A stretch of 64,000 nucleotides of DNA, taken from positions 1 to 64,000 of the forward strand of contig NZ_JBPAXY010000002.1 of assembly GCF_050897975.1 (NCBI RefSeq), in the 5' to 3' direction. The DNA comes from Pseudooceanicola sp050897975 (GTDB taxonomy: Bacteria > Pseudomonadota > Alphaproteobacteria > Rhodobacterales > Rhodobacteraceae). The stretch's first letter is position 1. The number at the start of each line of letters is the position of its first letter. Shown one piece after another: positions 16,730 through 26,267 of the stretch. The position numbers and the translations under genes are program-made. The notes beneath the pieces are model-generated. The model did no database searches. It had not been told where the DNA came from and saw only the letters and a program-made list of their open reading frames with translations.

Positions 16730-18250
16730 ATGTCCATTCCCAAACCTGTCGTCCTGTGCATTCTCGATGGCTGGGGCCTGCGCGAAGAGACCGAGGCCAA
16801 CGCCCCGGCCCTGGCCGACACCCCCACCTTCGACCGGCTTTGGGCCAACTGCCCCCATGCCACCCTGACCACCCATGGCCCCGACGTGGGCCTGCCCAGC
16901 GGTCAGATGGGCAACTCCGAGGTGGGCCATACCAATATCGGCGCGGGCCGTATCGTCGCCATGGATCTGGGCCAGATCGACCTGGCGATCGAGGATGGCA
17001 GCTTTGCCCGGAACGAGGCCCTGCTGGCGATGATCGCCACGCTGAAAGAGACCGGCGGCACCGCCCATGTGATGGGGCTGGTGTCGGATGGCGGCGTGCA
17101 TGGCTCGCTGACCCATATCCTGGCCGCGGTGCGGATCATCGCGGGCGCGGGCGTCCCCGTGGCCCTGCACGCGGTGACCGACGGGCGCGACGTGGCGCCC
17201 AGTTCGGCACTCGGCTACCTCGAGACGCTGGAGGCAGGCCTGCCGGAGAACGCCCGCATCGCCACCGTCTCGGGCCGCTACTATGCCATGGACCGCGACA
17301 ACCGCTGGGAGCGCGTCTCCAAGGCCTATTTCGCCATGATCAAGGGCCAGGGCGAAAAGACCGCCGCCAGCGCGAAAGAGGCCGTGGAGCAAAGCTATGC
17401 CGCCGAGGCCAGCGACGAGTTCATCCTGCCCACGGTCATTGGCGATTACGCCGGGGTGGCCGAGGGCGACGGATTCTACTGCATGAACTTCCGCGCCGAC
17501 CGCGCCCGCGAGATCCTGCGCGCCATCGGCGAACCGGGCTTTGCCGATTTCGACACCGGCCCGCGCCCCGCGCTGGCCGCCCTGCTGGGCATGGTGGAAT
17601 ATTCCGAAGGCCACAACGCCTATATGACCACCTGTTTCCCCAAGCGTGAGATCGTCAACACCCTGGGCGAGTGGGTGTCCAAACATGGCAAGACCCAGTT
17701 CCGCCTGGCCGAGACCGAGAAATACCCCCATGTGACCTTCTTCCTCGACGGCGGGGTCGAGAAGATCAAGCCAGGCGAAGAGCGCTACATGCCCAAGTCG
17801 CCCAAGGTGGCGACCTATGACCTGCAACCCGAGATGTCCTCGGTCGAGGTGGCCGACAAGTTCGTCGAGGCGATCGAGAAGGGCTACGACCTGATCGTCA
17901 CCAATTTCGCCAACCCCGACATGGTGGGCCATACCGGATCCATCCCCGCCGCCGTCGCCGCCTGCGAAGCGGTGGACCGTGGCCTGGCCCGTGTCGTGGC
18001 GGCGCTGGAGAAGGCCGGCGGCGCGATGATCGTCACCGCCGATCACGGCAATTGCGAAACCATGGTCGACCCGGTGACCGGCGGGCCGCATACCGCCCAT
18101 ACCACCAACCCGGTGCCGGTGATCCTCTTCGGCGGCCCCGAGGGCGCGCAATTGCGCGCGGGCCGTCTGGCCGATCTGGCGCCCACGCTGCTGGAACTGA
18201 TGGGCATGGAGAAACCGGCCGAGATGACCGGCGAGAGCCTGATCAAGTGA
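16730..18250 (+). CDS. gpmI: 2,3-bisphosphoglycerate-independent phosphoglycerate mutase
   Basis: A 506-residue, two-manganese enzyme that interconverts 3- and 2-phosphoglycerate in glycolysis and gluconeogenesis. CILDGWG near residue 10 holds a metal Asp, and NSEVGHTNIGAGR (about 63-75) holds the Ser that carries the phosphate. ADHGNCE (about 435) gives late metal ligands. Length matches the family. Its TGA overlaps the GTG start of the EnvC-like gene. Confidence 0.97.
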   Translation: MSIPKPVVLCILDGWGLREETEANAPALADTPTFDRLWANCPHATLTTHGPDVGLPSGQMGNSEVGHTNIGAGRIVAMDLGQIDLAIEDGSFARNEALLAMIATLKETGGTAHVMGLVSDGGVHGSLTHILAAVRIIAGAGVPVALHAVTDGRDVAPSSALGYLETLEAGLPENARIATVSGRYYAMDRDNRWERVSKAYFAMIKGQGEKTAASAKEAVEQSYAAEASDEFILPTVIGDYAGVAEGDGFYCMNFRADRAREILRAIGEPGFADFDTGPRPALAALLGMVEYSEGHNAYMTTCFPKREIVNTLGEWVSKHGKTQFRLAETEKYPHVTFFLDGGVEKIKPGEERYMPKSPKVATYDLQPEMSSVEVADKFVEAIEKGYDLIVTNFANPDMVGHTGSIPAAVAACEAVDRGLARVVAALEKAGGAMIVTADHGNCETMVDPVTGGPHTAHTTNPVPVILFGGPEGAQLRAGRLADLAPTLLELMGMEKPAEMTGESLIK

Positions 18251-19449
18251 ACCTGCCGCGCCGCCTGCCCTGCCGACTGACCCGCGCCGTCGCCCTGCTG
18301 GCGGCGTTGGCGCTGCTGTTGTTGGCGCTTTTCGGACAGGGGGCGCCCGCGCGGGCGGCGGCGGATGCGGGCGGCGACCCGGCGGCCCTGGCCCAGGCGG
18401 CGGCAGCCGAGCTGGAGGCGGCCCATGATCAGCTGGACGGGGCAGAGCGCGCCTCGGACCGGGTGGCGGCGCTGACCGCCACCATTGCCGCCTATGAAAA
18501 GGGGCTGACCGCCATGCGCGCCAGCCTGCGCGCCGCCGCCCTGCGCGAGGCGCGGATCGCGGCCCAGTTCGACGCCCAGCGGGACGAGATCGCGGCCCTT
18601 CTGGGCACGCTTCAGACCCTGTCGCGCGAACCCGCCCCGGTGCTGATGCTGCATCCCGACGGGCCCATCGGCACCGCCCGCGCCGGGATGCTGATGGCCG
18701 AGGCCGCCCCGGCCCTGAACCAGCGGGTGGCCGATCTGCGCGCCCGCCTGGACGAGGCCCGCACCCTGCGCGCCCTGCAACAGGCCGCCGCCGATCAGCT
18801 GCAACAGGCGCTTTCGGGGGTGCAGGAGGCGCGCACCGCGCTCAGCCAGGCGGTGTCGGACCGCACCGACCTGCCGCGCCGGTTCACCGCCGACCCGATG
18901 AAGACCCAGCTGCTGGTCGCCACTGCCGAGACCCTGCGCGCCTTCGCCTCGGGCCTGTCGCAGATCACGCAAGGCGCCGAGGATCCCGCGCCCCAGGACA
19001 TCACCGCGCAAAGGGGCCAGATCCCCCTGCCGGTGCAGGGCACCGTGCTGCGCCGCGCGGGCGAGGCCGACGCGGCGGGGGTCACCCGCCCCGGCGTCGT
19101 GCTGGCCACCCGCCCCCGCGCCCTGGTCACCGCGCCGGTGCCTGCTACCATCCGCTATCTCGGCCCGCTGCTGGACTACGGAAACGTGATGGTCCTTGAG
19201 CCTCAATCCGGTTTACTCTTTGTTCTCGCCGGGCTGGATATCGTCTACGGAGAGATCGGCGAGGTGCTTCCCGAAGGGGCGCCTCTTGGCCTGATGGGTG
19301 GCGAAGATCCCGCGCCCGGTGCAATTCTGGCCCAATCCCGGGAGGGCACTGGAAATGACCGCTCGGAAACGCTTTACATGGAAGTCAGGCTGGGCAACGA
19401 GCCCCAGGACCCCCTGACCTGGTTCGCAGTCACGAAGGACACGCAATGA
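18247..19449 (+). CDS. EnvC-like murein hydrolase activator
   Basis: A 400-residue exported protein. The GTG start overlaps the gpmI stop (GTGA). A long signal segment ends near ARAAADAG (about 38-42), then about 200 residues of coiled coil, then a LytM/M23-like domain (about 255-400). The zinc ligands are gone: the usual DHG and YAHL read EPQSG and VLAGL, which is the EnvC pattern of an inactive LytM that activates amidases at the septum. Its own stop overlaps the ctpA start (ATGATG). This gpmI-envC-ctpA order is common in alphaproteobacteria. Confidence 0.85.
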   Translation: MNLPRRLPCRLTRAVALLAALALLLLALFGQGAPARAAADAGGDPAALAQAAAAELEAAHDQLDGAERASDRVAALTATIAAYEKGLTAMRASLRAAALREARIAAQFDAQRDEIAALLGTLQTLSREPAPVLMLHPDGPIGTARAGMLMAEAAPALNQRVADLRARLDEARTLRALQQAAADQLQQALSGVQEARTALSQAVSDRTDLPRRFTADPMKTQLLVATAETLRAFASGLSQITQGAEDPAPQDITAQRGQIPLPVQGTVLRRAGEADAAGVTRPGVVLATRPRALVTAPVPATIRYLGPLLDYGNVMVLEPQSGLLFVLAGLDIVYGEIGEVLPEGAPLGLMGGEDPAPGAILAQSREGTGNDRSETLYMEVRLGNEPQDPLTWFAVTKDTQ

Positions 19450-20822
19450 TGAAGAAATTCGCCATGGCAGCGATCAGCGGGATGACCGTGGCGGTGGTTG
19501 CCACCACCCAGATCGCCCCGCCGCTGCTGGCCCAGGATGTGGCCCGGGAAAGCTCGGTCTATGAACAGCTCGACCTGTTCGGCGATGTCTTCGAGCGCAT
19601 CCGCAGCCAGTATGTCGAAGAGGTGGACCCCTCGGACCTGGTCGAGGCGGCGATCGACGGGATGCTCAGCTCGCTGGACCCGCACAGTTCCTATCACCCG
19701 CCGGAAGAGGCCGACGATCTGCGCGTGCAGACCCGGGGCGAATTCGGCGGCCTGGGGATCGAGGTCACCCAGGAAGAGGGCTTCGTCAAGGTTGTCACGC
19801 CGATGGACGACACCCCCGCCTATGAGGCCGGGATCGAGGCGGGCGATTACATCACCCATGTGGACGGCGAATCGGTTCTGGGCCTGACCCTGGACGATGC
19901 GGTGAAGATGATGCGTGGCCCCGTCGGCTCGGAAATCGTCATTACCGTGGTGCGCGAGGGCGAGCCCGAACCCTTCGACGTGACCATCGTGCGCGACACG
20001 ATCAAGCTGACCGTGGTCCGCGCCCGCACCGAAAGCGATACGGTGGTGCTGCGGATTTCCTCGTTCAACCGCCAGACCTACCCGACCCTGGTCGAGAAGC
20101 TGCGCGAAGAGATCGAAAAGGCCGAGGGCCTGGACAATCTGAACGGCGTCGTCCTGGACCTGCGCAACAACCCCGGCGGGCTGCTGGATCAGGCGATCCT
20201 GGTCTCCGACGCCTTCCTCGACAAGGGCGAGATCGTCTCGACCCGGGGCCGCGAGCCGGGCGATGGCGAACGGTTCAACGCCGAACCGGGCGATCTGATC
20301 GACGGCAAGCCCATCGTGGTGCTGGTCAACGGCGGCTCGGCCTCGGCCTCGGAAATCGTTGCCGGTGCGCTTCAGGATCACCGCCGCGCCATCGTCGTGG
20401 GCACCAAGTCCTTCGGCAAGGGCTCGGTCCAGACGGTGATGCCGCTGCGCGGTGACGGCTCGATCCGGCTGACCACGGCGCGCTACTACACGCCCTCGGG
20501 CCGCTCGATCCAGAACCTTGGCATCTCGCCCGACATCGTGGTGCACCAGCCGCGCGTCGATCCCACCGCCGACGAGACCGAGGAGGAAGACGATCGTCCC
20601 CGCCGTTCCGAGGCCGATCTGCGCGGCACGCTGGACAACGATTCGCTGAGCGAAGACGAGATCCGCCAGATCGAGGAAGAGCGCGCCCTGGCCGAGAAGG
20701 CCGCGGAACTGCGCGACGAGGATTATCAGCTGGCCTATGCCATCGACATCCTGCGCGGCCTGGCGGCCCTGGGCCCGCAATACCGCGCCCCCGCCCTGCT
20801 GCCCGAAGGCGAAGGCAACTAA
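19446..20822 (+). CDS. ctpA: S41 family C-terminal processing peptidase
   Basis: A 458-residue periplasmic protease with a signal peptide (about 1-29), a PDZ domain (about 95-170, GGLGIEV to EIVITVVR) and the S41 Ser-Lys site: Ser in GGSASASEIVAG (about 300) and Lys in GTKSFGKGSVQT (about 325). Tail residues 370-435 are highly acidic. It trims the C termini of envelope proteins. Tandem ATGs at 19446 and 19449 overlap the envC stop. Confidence 0.93.
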   Translation: MMKKFAMAAISGMTVAVVATTQIAPPLLAQDVARESSVYEQLDLFGDVFERIRSQYVEEVDPSDLVEAAIDGMLSSLDPHSSYHPPEEADDLRVQTRGEFGGLGIEVTQEEGFVKVVTPMDDTPAYEAGIEAGDYITHVDGESVLGLTLDDAVKMMRGPVGSEIVITVVREGEPEPFDVTIVRDTIKLTVVRARTESDTVVLRISSFNRQTYPTLVEKLREEIEKAEGLDNLNGVVLDLRNNPGGLLDQAILVSDAFLDKGEIVSTRGREPGDGERFNAEPGDLIDGKPIVVLVNGGSASASEIVAGALQDHRRAIVVGTKSFGKGSVQTVMPLRGDGSIRLTTARYYTPSGRSIQNLGISPDIVVHQPRVDPTADETEEEDDRPRRSEADLRGTLDNDSLSEDEIRQIEEERALAEKAAELRDEDYQLAYAIDILRGLAALGPQYRAPALLPEGEGN

Positions 20823-20863
20823 GCCCCGTCTGGGCATGGCGCCCGCCCCCAAGACCAAAGACC

Positions 20864-20893
20864 CCCGTGCAGCCTGGCTGCGCGGGTTTTTTT
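20864..20893 (+). terminator. Rho-independent terminator after ctpA
   Basis: CCCGTGCAGCC (20864-20874) pairs with GGCTGCGCGGG (20876-20886), followed by seven T. It ends the gpmI-envC-ctpA operon, about 40 nt after the stop codon. Confidence 0.9.
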
Positions 20894-20925
20894 CGTGGGG
20901 GCCCATGCCGGGGCGCCCGCACCGC

Positions 20926-21912
20926 TCAGGCCTCCTCGCGCCGGGTCATCTGCAACAGCACCGCGCCGCGCTTGTGGCGGCCCTCGACCCTTGCATGGGC
21001 GGAGCGGGCCTCGGCCAGCGGATAGCGGGCGTCGATCTGCGGGCGCAGCTGGCCTGCCTGCCACAGCGCCAGCAGGGTGGTCAGATCCTCGGCCCGGTCG
21101 GCGTTGACGTGGATCCGAACCGGCTTCAGCGCCCAGGGGCAGAGGGCGGCGGCGATCTCGGCCAGGCCGAAGTTCAGCGGCACGAAGACCCCGCCCGGGC
21201 GCAACAGGGCGCGCGCCTGGCGCACCGACAGCGCGCCGAAGGTGTCGAAGACCAGATCGAAGCCCCCCTCGGCCCCGCCTTCGATCCTGGCCAGATCGGT
21301 GGCGCGATAATCCCAGACCGTCTCGGCCCCCAGATCACGCAGCAGGTCCAGATTGCCCGCGCTGGCCATGGCGGTCACCCGGGCGCCCAGGGCGCGGGCG
21401 ATCTGCACCGCCATGGCCCCCACCTCGCCCGAGCCGCCGGTGATCAGCACCCGTTGCCCCGGCTGCACCTTCGCCACATCGCGCAGAAAGACCAGCGCCG
21501 CCAGCCCGCCGAAGGGCAGCGCCGCGCCCGCCTCTGCCGACATCCCCTCGGGGCGCGCCACCACGCAGGCCCCGGGGCCGATCACCAGCTCTTCCGCATG
21601 GGCGCCTGCGGGGACAAAGCCCAGCGCCTGCTGGCCCGGGCGCCAGGGGGCACCCGGCGCCGCCTCTGTCACCTCGCCGGCAAAGGCGCTGCCCAGCACC
21701 TCGGCCCGGGGGCGCAACAGGCCGAACATCGCCCGCCCGACCAGGGCCAGCACCCCGGGAAAGGCCGCCGCGCGCAGCCGCCAGTCGGCGCTGGTCACCG
21801 CCGCCGCCTGCACCCGCACCCGCGCGCCGCCCTCGGGCAGGGCGGGGGCGCGCCGCTCGGCCAGGTGCAGCACCTCGGGCCCGCCGTATTTCGCATAGAC
21901 AATCGCTTTCAT
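20926..21912 (-). CDS. Zinc-independent MDR alcohol dehydrogenase/quinone reductase-like protein
   Basis: A 328-residue medium-chain dehydrogenase/reductase. It begins MKAIVYAKYGGPEVL, typical of quinone oxidoreductases and the plant-type AOR group, and has the NADPH-binding ITGGSGEVGAMAVQIAR (about 145-161). It lacks the Cys/His zinc ligands. The ATG at 21912 with GGAG 7 nt upstream is preferred over a GTG two codons earlier. It is divergent from a LysR gene that probably controls it, as with many enone or quinone reductases. Confidence 0.87.
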   Translation of the reverse strand: MKAIVYAKYGGPEVLHLAERRAPALPEGGARVRVQAAAVTSADWRLRAAAFPGVLALVGRAMFGLLRPRAEVLGSAFAGEVTEAAPGAPWRPGQQALGFVPAGAHAEELVIGPGACVVARPEGMSAEAGAALPFGGLAALVFLRDVAKVQPGQRVLITGGSGEVGAMAVQIARALGARVTAMASAGNLDLLRDLGAETVWDYRATDLARIEGGAEGGFDLVFDTFGALSVRQARALLRPGGVFVPLNFGLAEIAAALCPWALKPVRIHVNADRAEDLTTLLALWQAGQLRPQIDARYPLAEARSAHARVEGRHKRGAVLLQMTRREEA

Positions 21913-22002
21913 AACCACGCTCCATCGCTGTTGCCCTGGATCTAGCGGCGCGGCCCCCTCAACGAAATTGACTGAATAGGCATAGCTGACATAGAAAAAC
22001 GC

Positions 22003-22905
22003 ATGGATATGTCCCAGATCGCCTTTGACTGGAGCCGCGCGCGCGCCTTTCTGGCCACCGCCGAAACTGGCTCTCTCTCTGCCGCCGCGCGGGCCCTGGG
22101 GCTGACCCAGCCGACCCTTGGCCGCCAGGTGGCGCAGCTGGAACAGGATCTGGGGCTGACCCTGTTCGACCGCACGGGCCGGGCGCTGGTGCTGACGCCT
22201 GCGGGCCGCGCCCTGCTGCCCCGCGCCCGCGCCATGGCCGAGGCGGCGCTGGCCTTTTCCCGCGCGGCGGCGGGCCTGTCGGACCAGATCGACGGGCGCG
22301 TGGTGATCACCGCGTCAGAGTTCTACGCCGCCTTTCGCCTGCCCGCGATCATCGCCACCCTTCAGGCCGCCCATCCCGGGATCGAGGTCGAGTTGCGCGC
22401 CTCGAACGACATCTCGGACCTGGCCGGGCGCGAGGCCGACATCGCCCTGCGCAACACCCGGCCCCAGGATCCCGATCTGATCGGCCGCCGCCTGCCCGAC
22501 GATCAGGGGTTCTTCTACGGCAGCGCCGCCTATCTGGCCTCGCTCGGCCCGCTGGACAGCGCCGCCGACCTGGGCCGCGCCCGCTTCCTGGCCTGGGATC
22601 AGGGCCCCGCCCTGCCCGATCTGCTGGGCCAGATGGGCGTGCCCCTGGGCGCGGCCAGCTTTCCGGTGACCACCGCCAGCCACCTGGTGCAATGGCAGAT
22701 GGCCCAGGCGGGGCTGGGGCTGGCGGCCTTTCCCCGGGCCGAGGGCGACGCCCATCTGACCCGGGTGCCGCATCTGGCGCCGGTGCCCTTCCCGGTCTGG
22801 CTGGTGGCGCATCGCGATCTGGCCCATTCCAAACGGCTGCGGCTGGTCTGGGATCTGCTGGCGGCGCGGCTGCCTCAGGCGGCAGAAAACCCCTCGGGCT
22901 CGTGA
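22003..22905 (+). CDS. LysR family transcriptional regulator
   Basis: A 300-residue LysR protein with the helix-turn-helix near 20-45 (SLSAAARALGLTQPTLGRQV) and an effector domain. It is divergent from the MDR reductase gene (91-bp gap), which is its probable target. Its 3' end overlaps the convergent VOC-family gene by 31 nt. An internal in-frame ATG lies two codons after the start; which is used is not clear. Confidence 0.87.
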   Translation: MDMSQIAFDWSRARAFLATAETGSLSAAARALGLTQPTLGRQVAQLEQDLGLTLFDRTGRALVLTPAGRALLPRARAMAEAALAFSRAAAGLSDQIDGRVVITASEFYAAFRLPAIIATLQAAHPGIEVELRASNDISDLAGREADIALRNTRPQDPDLIGRRLPDDQGFFYGSAAYLASLGPLDSAADLGRARFLAWDQGPALPDLLGQMGVPLGAASFPVTTASHLVQWQMAQAGLGLAAFPRAEGDAHLTRVPHLAPVPFPVWLVAHRDLAHSKRLRLVWDLLAARLPQAAENPSGS

Positions 22906-23276
22906 CAGACGACGCAGATCTTGTTGCCCTCGCTGTCACGGAAATAGGCGCCGTAGAAATCCGCGTGATACTGCGGGCGCAGCCCCGGCGCCCCCTCGTC
23001 CTGCCCGCCCAGGCGCAACGCCAGGGCATGGGCGGCGTGCACCGTCGCGCGGTCGGCGGCCATCAGGCCCAGCATCGGCCCGTTGCCCGGGTCGGGCGCC
23101 CCCGCGAAGGGCCGCACCAGGAACAGCAGCGGGCGTGGATGCCCCGGCGCGCGAAAGCTCGCCTCCTCGCCCGGTTTCAACCAGCTTTCCTCATGGCCCA
23201 GACAGGCCATCAGCGCCCGCCAGAAGGCCAGCGCCCGGTCGAAATCGGCAACGGCTAGGGTGACATGAGAGATCAT
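22875..23276 (-). CDS. VOC family (glyoxalase/bleomycin-resistance fold) protein
   Basis: A 133-residue protein with the beta-alpha-beta-beta-beta repeats of the vicinal-oxygen-chelate fold: MISHVTLAVADFDRALAFW at the N terminus and a DFYGAYFRDSEGNKI stretch near 107-121. Metal-ligand candidates are His4 and the late Glu/His residues. ATG at 23276 fits the family start. The gene overlaps lysR tail to tail. The substrate is unknown. Confidence 0.83.
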   Translation of the reverse strand: MISHVTLAVADFDRALAFWRALMACLGHEESWLKPGEEASFRAPGHPRPLLFLVRPFAGAPDPGNGPMLGLMAADRATVHAAHALALRLGGQDEGAPGLRPQYHADFYGAYFRDSEGNKICVVCHEPEGFSAA

Positions 23277-23333
23277 GCCGCCATCCTGCCCGCCCGGCGG
23301 CAAAAGAAAAGGGCGGATCCGCGGACCCGCCCC

Positions 23334-23386
23334 ATTCGATAGCTGAAAAGACGTCCGGGGGCGTCGCGACAGGGGGCAGCGCCCCC
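23334..23386. repeat. Short intergenic repeat and hairpin
   Basis: ATTCGATAGCTGAAAAGACG (23334-23353) resembles the repeat arm at 30987-31007. It is followed by GGGGGC-A-GCGCCCCC-like self-complementary sequence (about 23371-23386). It sits between the VOC gene start and the acyl-CoA dehydrogenase stop on the minus strand and may end transcription of the latter. Confidence 0.5.
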
Positions 23387-23434
23387 TTGCCCGTCCGGCG
23401 CCCCTGTGGCGGCGGGCGGGCAACCCGCCGAGGA

Positions 23435-24661
23435 TCAGAAGAAGGCCTGCAACCCGGTTTGCGCCCGGCCCAGGATCAGCGCGTGCACGTCATGGGTGCC
23501 CTCGTAGGTGTTCACCGTCTCCAGGTTCTGCGAATGGCGAATCACCTGATAGCCGACCTGGATCCCGTTGCCGCCATGCATGTCCCGCGCCTGGCGCGCG
23601 ATCTCCAGGGCCTTGCCGCAGTTGTTGCGCTTGATGATCGACACCATCTCGGGCGCGGCGCGGGCGGCGTCGAACAGACGACCCACCTGCAAGGCCGCCT
23701 GAAGGCCCAGGGCGATCTCGGTCTGCATGTCCGCCAGTTTCTTCTGGTAGAGCTGCATCCCGGCCAGCGGCTTGCCGAACTGCTTACGGTCGAGGCCATA
23801 CTGGCGCGAGCGGTGCCAGCAATCCTCGGCCGCCCCCATCACGCCCCAGGCGATGCCGTACCGCGCGCGGTTGAGACAGCCGAAGGGACCCTTCAGGCCC
23901 GAAACATGGGGCAGCAGGGCCTCTTCGCCGACCTCGACATCCTCCATCACGATCTCGCCGGTGATCGAAGCGCGCAAGGACAGCTTGCCCTCGATCTTGG
24001 GCGCCGACAGACCCTTCATGCCCTTCTCCAGCACGAAGCCACGGATCGCGCCGTCGTGGGCCTCGGATTTCGCCCAGACGACGAAGACATCGGCGATCGG
24101 CGCGTTCGAGATCCACATCTTCGAGCCCACCAGGCGATAACCGCCCTCGGTCTTGATGGCGCGGGTCTTCATGCCCGCCGGGTCGGACCCGGCGTCGGGC
24201 TCGGTCAGGCCGAAACAGCCGATCCATTCGCCAGAGGCGAGCTTGGGCAGGTATTTCATCCGCTGCTCTTCGCTGCCGTAGGCATAGATCGGGTACATCA
24301 CCAGCGAGCTTTGCACCGACATCATCGAGCGGTAGCCCGAATCGACCCGCTCGACCTCACGGGCGACCAGGCCATAGCTGACATAGCCCGCACCGATGCC
24401 GCCGTATTGCTCGGGCACGGTGACGCCCAGAAGGCCCATCTCGCCCATCTCGGCGAAGATCGAGGCATCCACGCCCTCTTCCATGTACATCTTCTCGACC
24501 CGGGGCATCAGCTTTTCCTGGGCGAAGGCATGGGCGGTGTCGCGGATCATCCGCTCTTCTTCCTCCAGCTGGTCGTTCAGCAGGAAGGGGTCTTCCCAGG
24601 AAAAGCCCGACATGTTGGGGCGGTCCTTGTCCTTCAGGACGGGGCGGGGGGCGGTGTCCAT
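23435..24661 (-). CDS. gcdH: Glutaryl-CoA dehydrogenase
   Basis: A 408-residue acyl-CoA dehydrogenase. The late NTYEGTHDVHALILGRAQTG segment carries the catalytic Glu, and LNRARYGIAWGVMGAAE is typical of the glutaryl-CoA subgroup, which oxidises and decarboxylates glutaryl-CoA to crotonyl-CoA in lysine and tryptophan breakdown. FGLTEPDAGSDP binds FAD and substrate. ATG at 24661 has GAGGAG upstream. It is divergent from a GcvA-like LysR gene, the usual arrangement for this enzyme in proteobacteria. Confidence 0.92.
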   Translation of the reverse strand: MDTAPRPVLKDKDRPNMSGFSWEDPFLLNDQLEEEERMIRDTAHAFAQEKLMPRVEKMYMEEGVDASIFAEMGEMGLLGVTVPEQYGGIGAGYVSYGLVAREVERVDSGYRSMMSVQSSLVMYPIYAYGSEEQRMKYLPKLASGEWIGCFGLTEPDAGSDPAGMKTRAIKTEGGYRLVGSKMWISNAPIADVFVVWAKSEAHDGAIRGFVLEKGMKGLSAPKIEGKLSLRASITGEIVMEDVEVGEEALLPHVSGLKGPFGCLNRARYGIAWGVMGAAEDCWHRSRQYGLDRKQFGKPLAGMQLYQKKLADMQTEIALGLQAALQVGRLFDAARAAPEMVSIIKRNNCGKALEIARQARDMHGGNGIQVGYQVIRHSQNLETVNTYEGTHDVHALILGRAQTGLQAFF

Positions 24662-24779
24662 TCTCTCTCTCCTCGGGCGGAAATGGCGGGGTCTGGACGG
24701 CAACCTAAGTCATGGACCTTCCCGCCGCCAACGCGTAATTCTGGCAAAGCTATGAGTTTCCCGAATAGGCATCCCGAAA

Positions 24780-25676
24780 ATGCGCAAACCCTACATACCC
24801 TCGGTGGGAGAGCTTGAAGCCTTTTGCGCATGTGCCCGGGTGGGCACCACCACCGGGGCGGCGCGCGAGCTGGGGCTGACGCAATCCGCCGTCTCGCGCT
24901 CGATCGCGGCGCTGGAAGACCGGCTGGGGGTGGCGCTGTTCACCCGGGCGCGGCAGCGGCTGGCGCTGTCGGACGCGGGCCGCAGCTTTCGCACCGAGGC
25001 CGAAGCGCTGCTGGCGCGGCTGGATGCGGCGGCGACCTCGGTCATGGCCTTCGGCGGGCAGGAGGCGGTGCTGCGGATCTCGGTCCTGCCCAGTTTCGGC
25101 CGCGCCTGGCTGATCCCGAAACTGGCCAGTTTCCGCGCCACCATGCCGGGGATGAGCTTTGACGTGGCCGCCCGCCTCGCGCCGGTGAATTTCGACACCG
25201 ACCCCTTTGACCTGGCGATCCAGCGCAGCGCGCAGCGCAGCGGCGGGGCGCAGCATCTGCATCTGCTGGACGAGAACCTGGTGGCGGTCGCCGCGCCCTC
25301 GCTGGCGCGGTCGGGGCCGCTGTCGGACGAGGCGATGCTGGCGCTGCCGCTGTTGCAGCAATCGACCCGCCCCAGCCTGTGGCCCGACTGGTTCCGCGCC
25401 AGCGGCGTGGACCCCCGGCGCGCCCTGCGCGGCGCGCGGTTCGATCATTTCGACATGGTGGCCGATGCCGCCGAGGCGGGTCTGGGCGTCGGCCTGGTGC
25501 CCGAGGTGGTGGCCGAGCGCGCCCTGGCCGAGGGCCGCCTGGCCCTGGCCAGCGCCCGGCGGCTGGAAACCGGCGAGGCCTATACGCTGATCTTCCCCGA
25601 ACGCTCCGAGGCCCTGCCGGGTTTTGCCCGTTTTCGCGACTGGCTGGCCGCCGAACTGGCGGGCATCTGGGCCTGA
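24780..25676 (+). CDS. LysR family regulator, probable regulator of gcdH
   Basis: A 298-residue GcvA-type LysR protein beginning MRKPYIPSVGELEAF, with helix-turn-helix TTGAARELGLTQSAVSRSI (about 24-42). It is divergent from gcdH with a 118-bp gap, the conserved position of glutarate-pathway regulators. The effector (probably glutarate or a CoA ester) is an inference from context. Confidence 0.87.
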   Translation: MRKPYIPSVGELEAFCACARVGTTTGAARELGLTQSAVSRSIAALEDRLGVALFTRARQRLALSDAGRSFRTEAEALLARLDAAATSVMAFGGQEAVLRISVLPSFGRAWLIPKLASFRATMPGMSFDVAARLAPVNFDTDPFDLAIQRSAQRSGGAQHLHLLDENLVAVAAPSLARSGPLSDEAMLALPLLQQSTRPSLWPDWFRASGVDPRRALRGARFDHFDMVADAAEAGLGVGLVPEVVAERALAEGRLALASARRLETGEAYTLIFPERSEALPGFARFRDWLAAELAGIWA

Positions 25677-25775
25677 GCGCAGACCATCGGCCAGGCTTTG
25701 CCCGGGGGGGCGGCGGGGCGGTGGACTTCACCCGCGCGCCGCGTAGGATGCGCCCGAATTGCAAGGAGTTGTCAG

Positions 25776-26267
25776 ATGACACCCGAAGAGAAAGCCGCCC
25801 TGCCCTATCGCCCCTGCGCGGGCGTCATGCTGGTGAACGAGCTGGGCCTGGTCTTTACCGGCCAGCGCAACGACATGAAGGCAGGCGAGGCGCCGGCCTG
25901 GCAGATGCCCCAGGGCGGGATCGACGAGGGCGAGACCCCGGAAGAGGCCGCGCTGCGTGAGCTGTGGGAAGAAACCGGGGTCAGCGCCGACAAGGTGACC
26001 CTGGAGGCGATGACCGAGGACTGGATTCTCTATGATCTGCCCGAGCATCTGCTGGGCAAGATCTGGAAGGGCAAGTTCCGGGGGCAAAAGCAGAAATGGG
26101 CGCTGATGCGGTTCCATGGCAGCGATGCGGATATCGACATCGCCACCGAGCACCCCGAGTTCACCGAGTGGAAATGGATGCCCCCGGATGAGCTGGTCGA
26201 AAACATCGTACCCTTCAAGCGCAGCGTCTATGAGGCCGTGCTGGCGGCCTTCGGCGACAAGATCTGA
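25776..26267 (+). CDS. rppH: RNA pyrophosphohydrolase (Nudix)
   Basis: A 163-residue Nudix hydrolase that removes pyrophosphate from the 5' end of triphosphorylated mRNA and so starts its decay. MPQGGIDEGETPEEAALREL with the following WEETG forms the Nudix box (about 46-69). YRPCAGVMLVN at the start and the KWMPPDEL region fit RppH rather than other Nudix groups. AAGGAG lies 8 nt before the ATG. The next gene begins within its stop codon. Confidence 0.94.
   Translation: MTPEEKAALPYRPCAGVMLVNELGLVFTGQRNDMKAGEAPAWQMPQGGIDEGETPEEAALRELWEETGVSADKVTLEAMTEDWILYDLPEHLLGKIWKGKFRGQKQKWALMRFHGSDADIDIATEHPEFTEWKWMPPDELVENIVPFKRSVYEAVLAAFGDKI

Noticed and set aside
21974..24772. GAATAGGCAT shared upstream of two lysR genes (21974-21983 and 24763-24772)
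   Set aside because: The distances to the two start codons differ (20 and 8 nt) and no dyad surrounds the sequence, so a common site is not supported.
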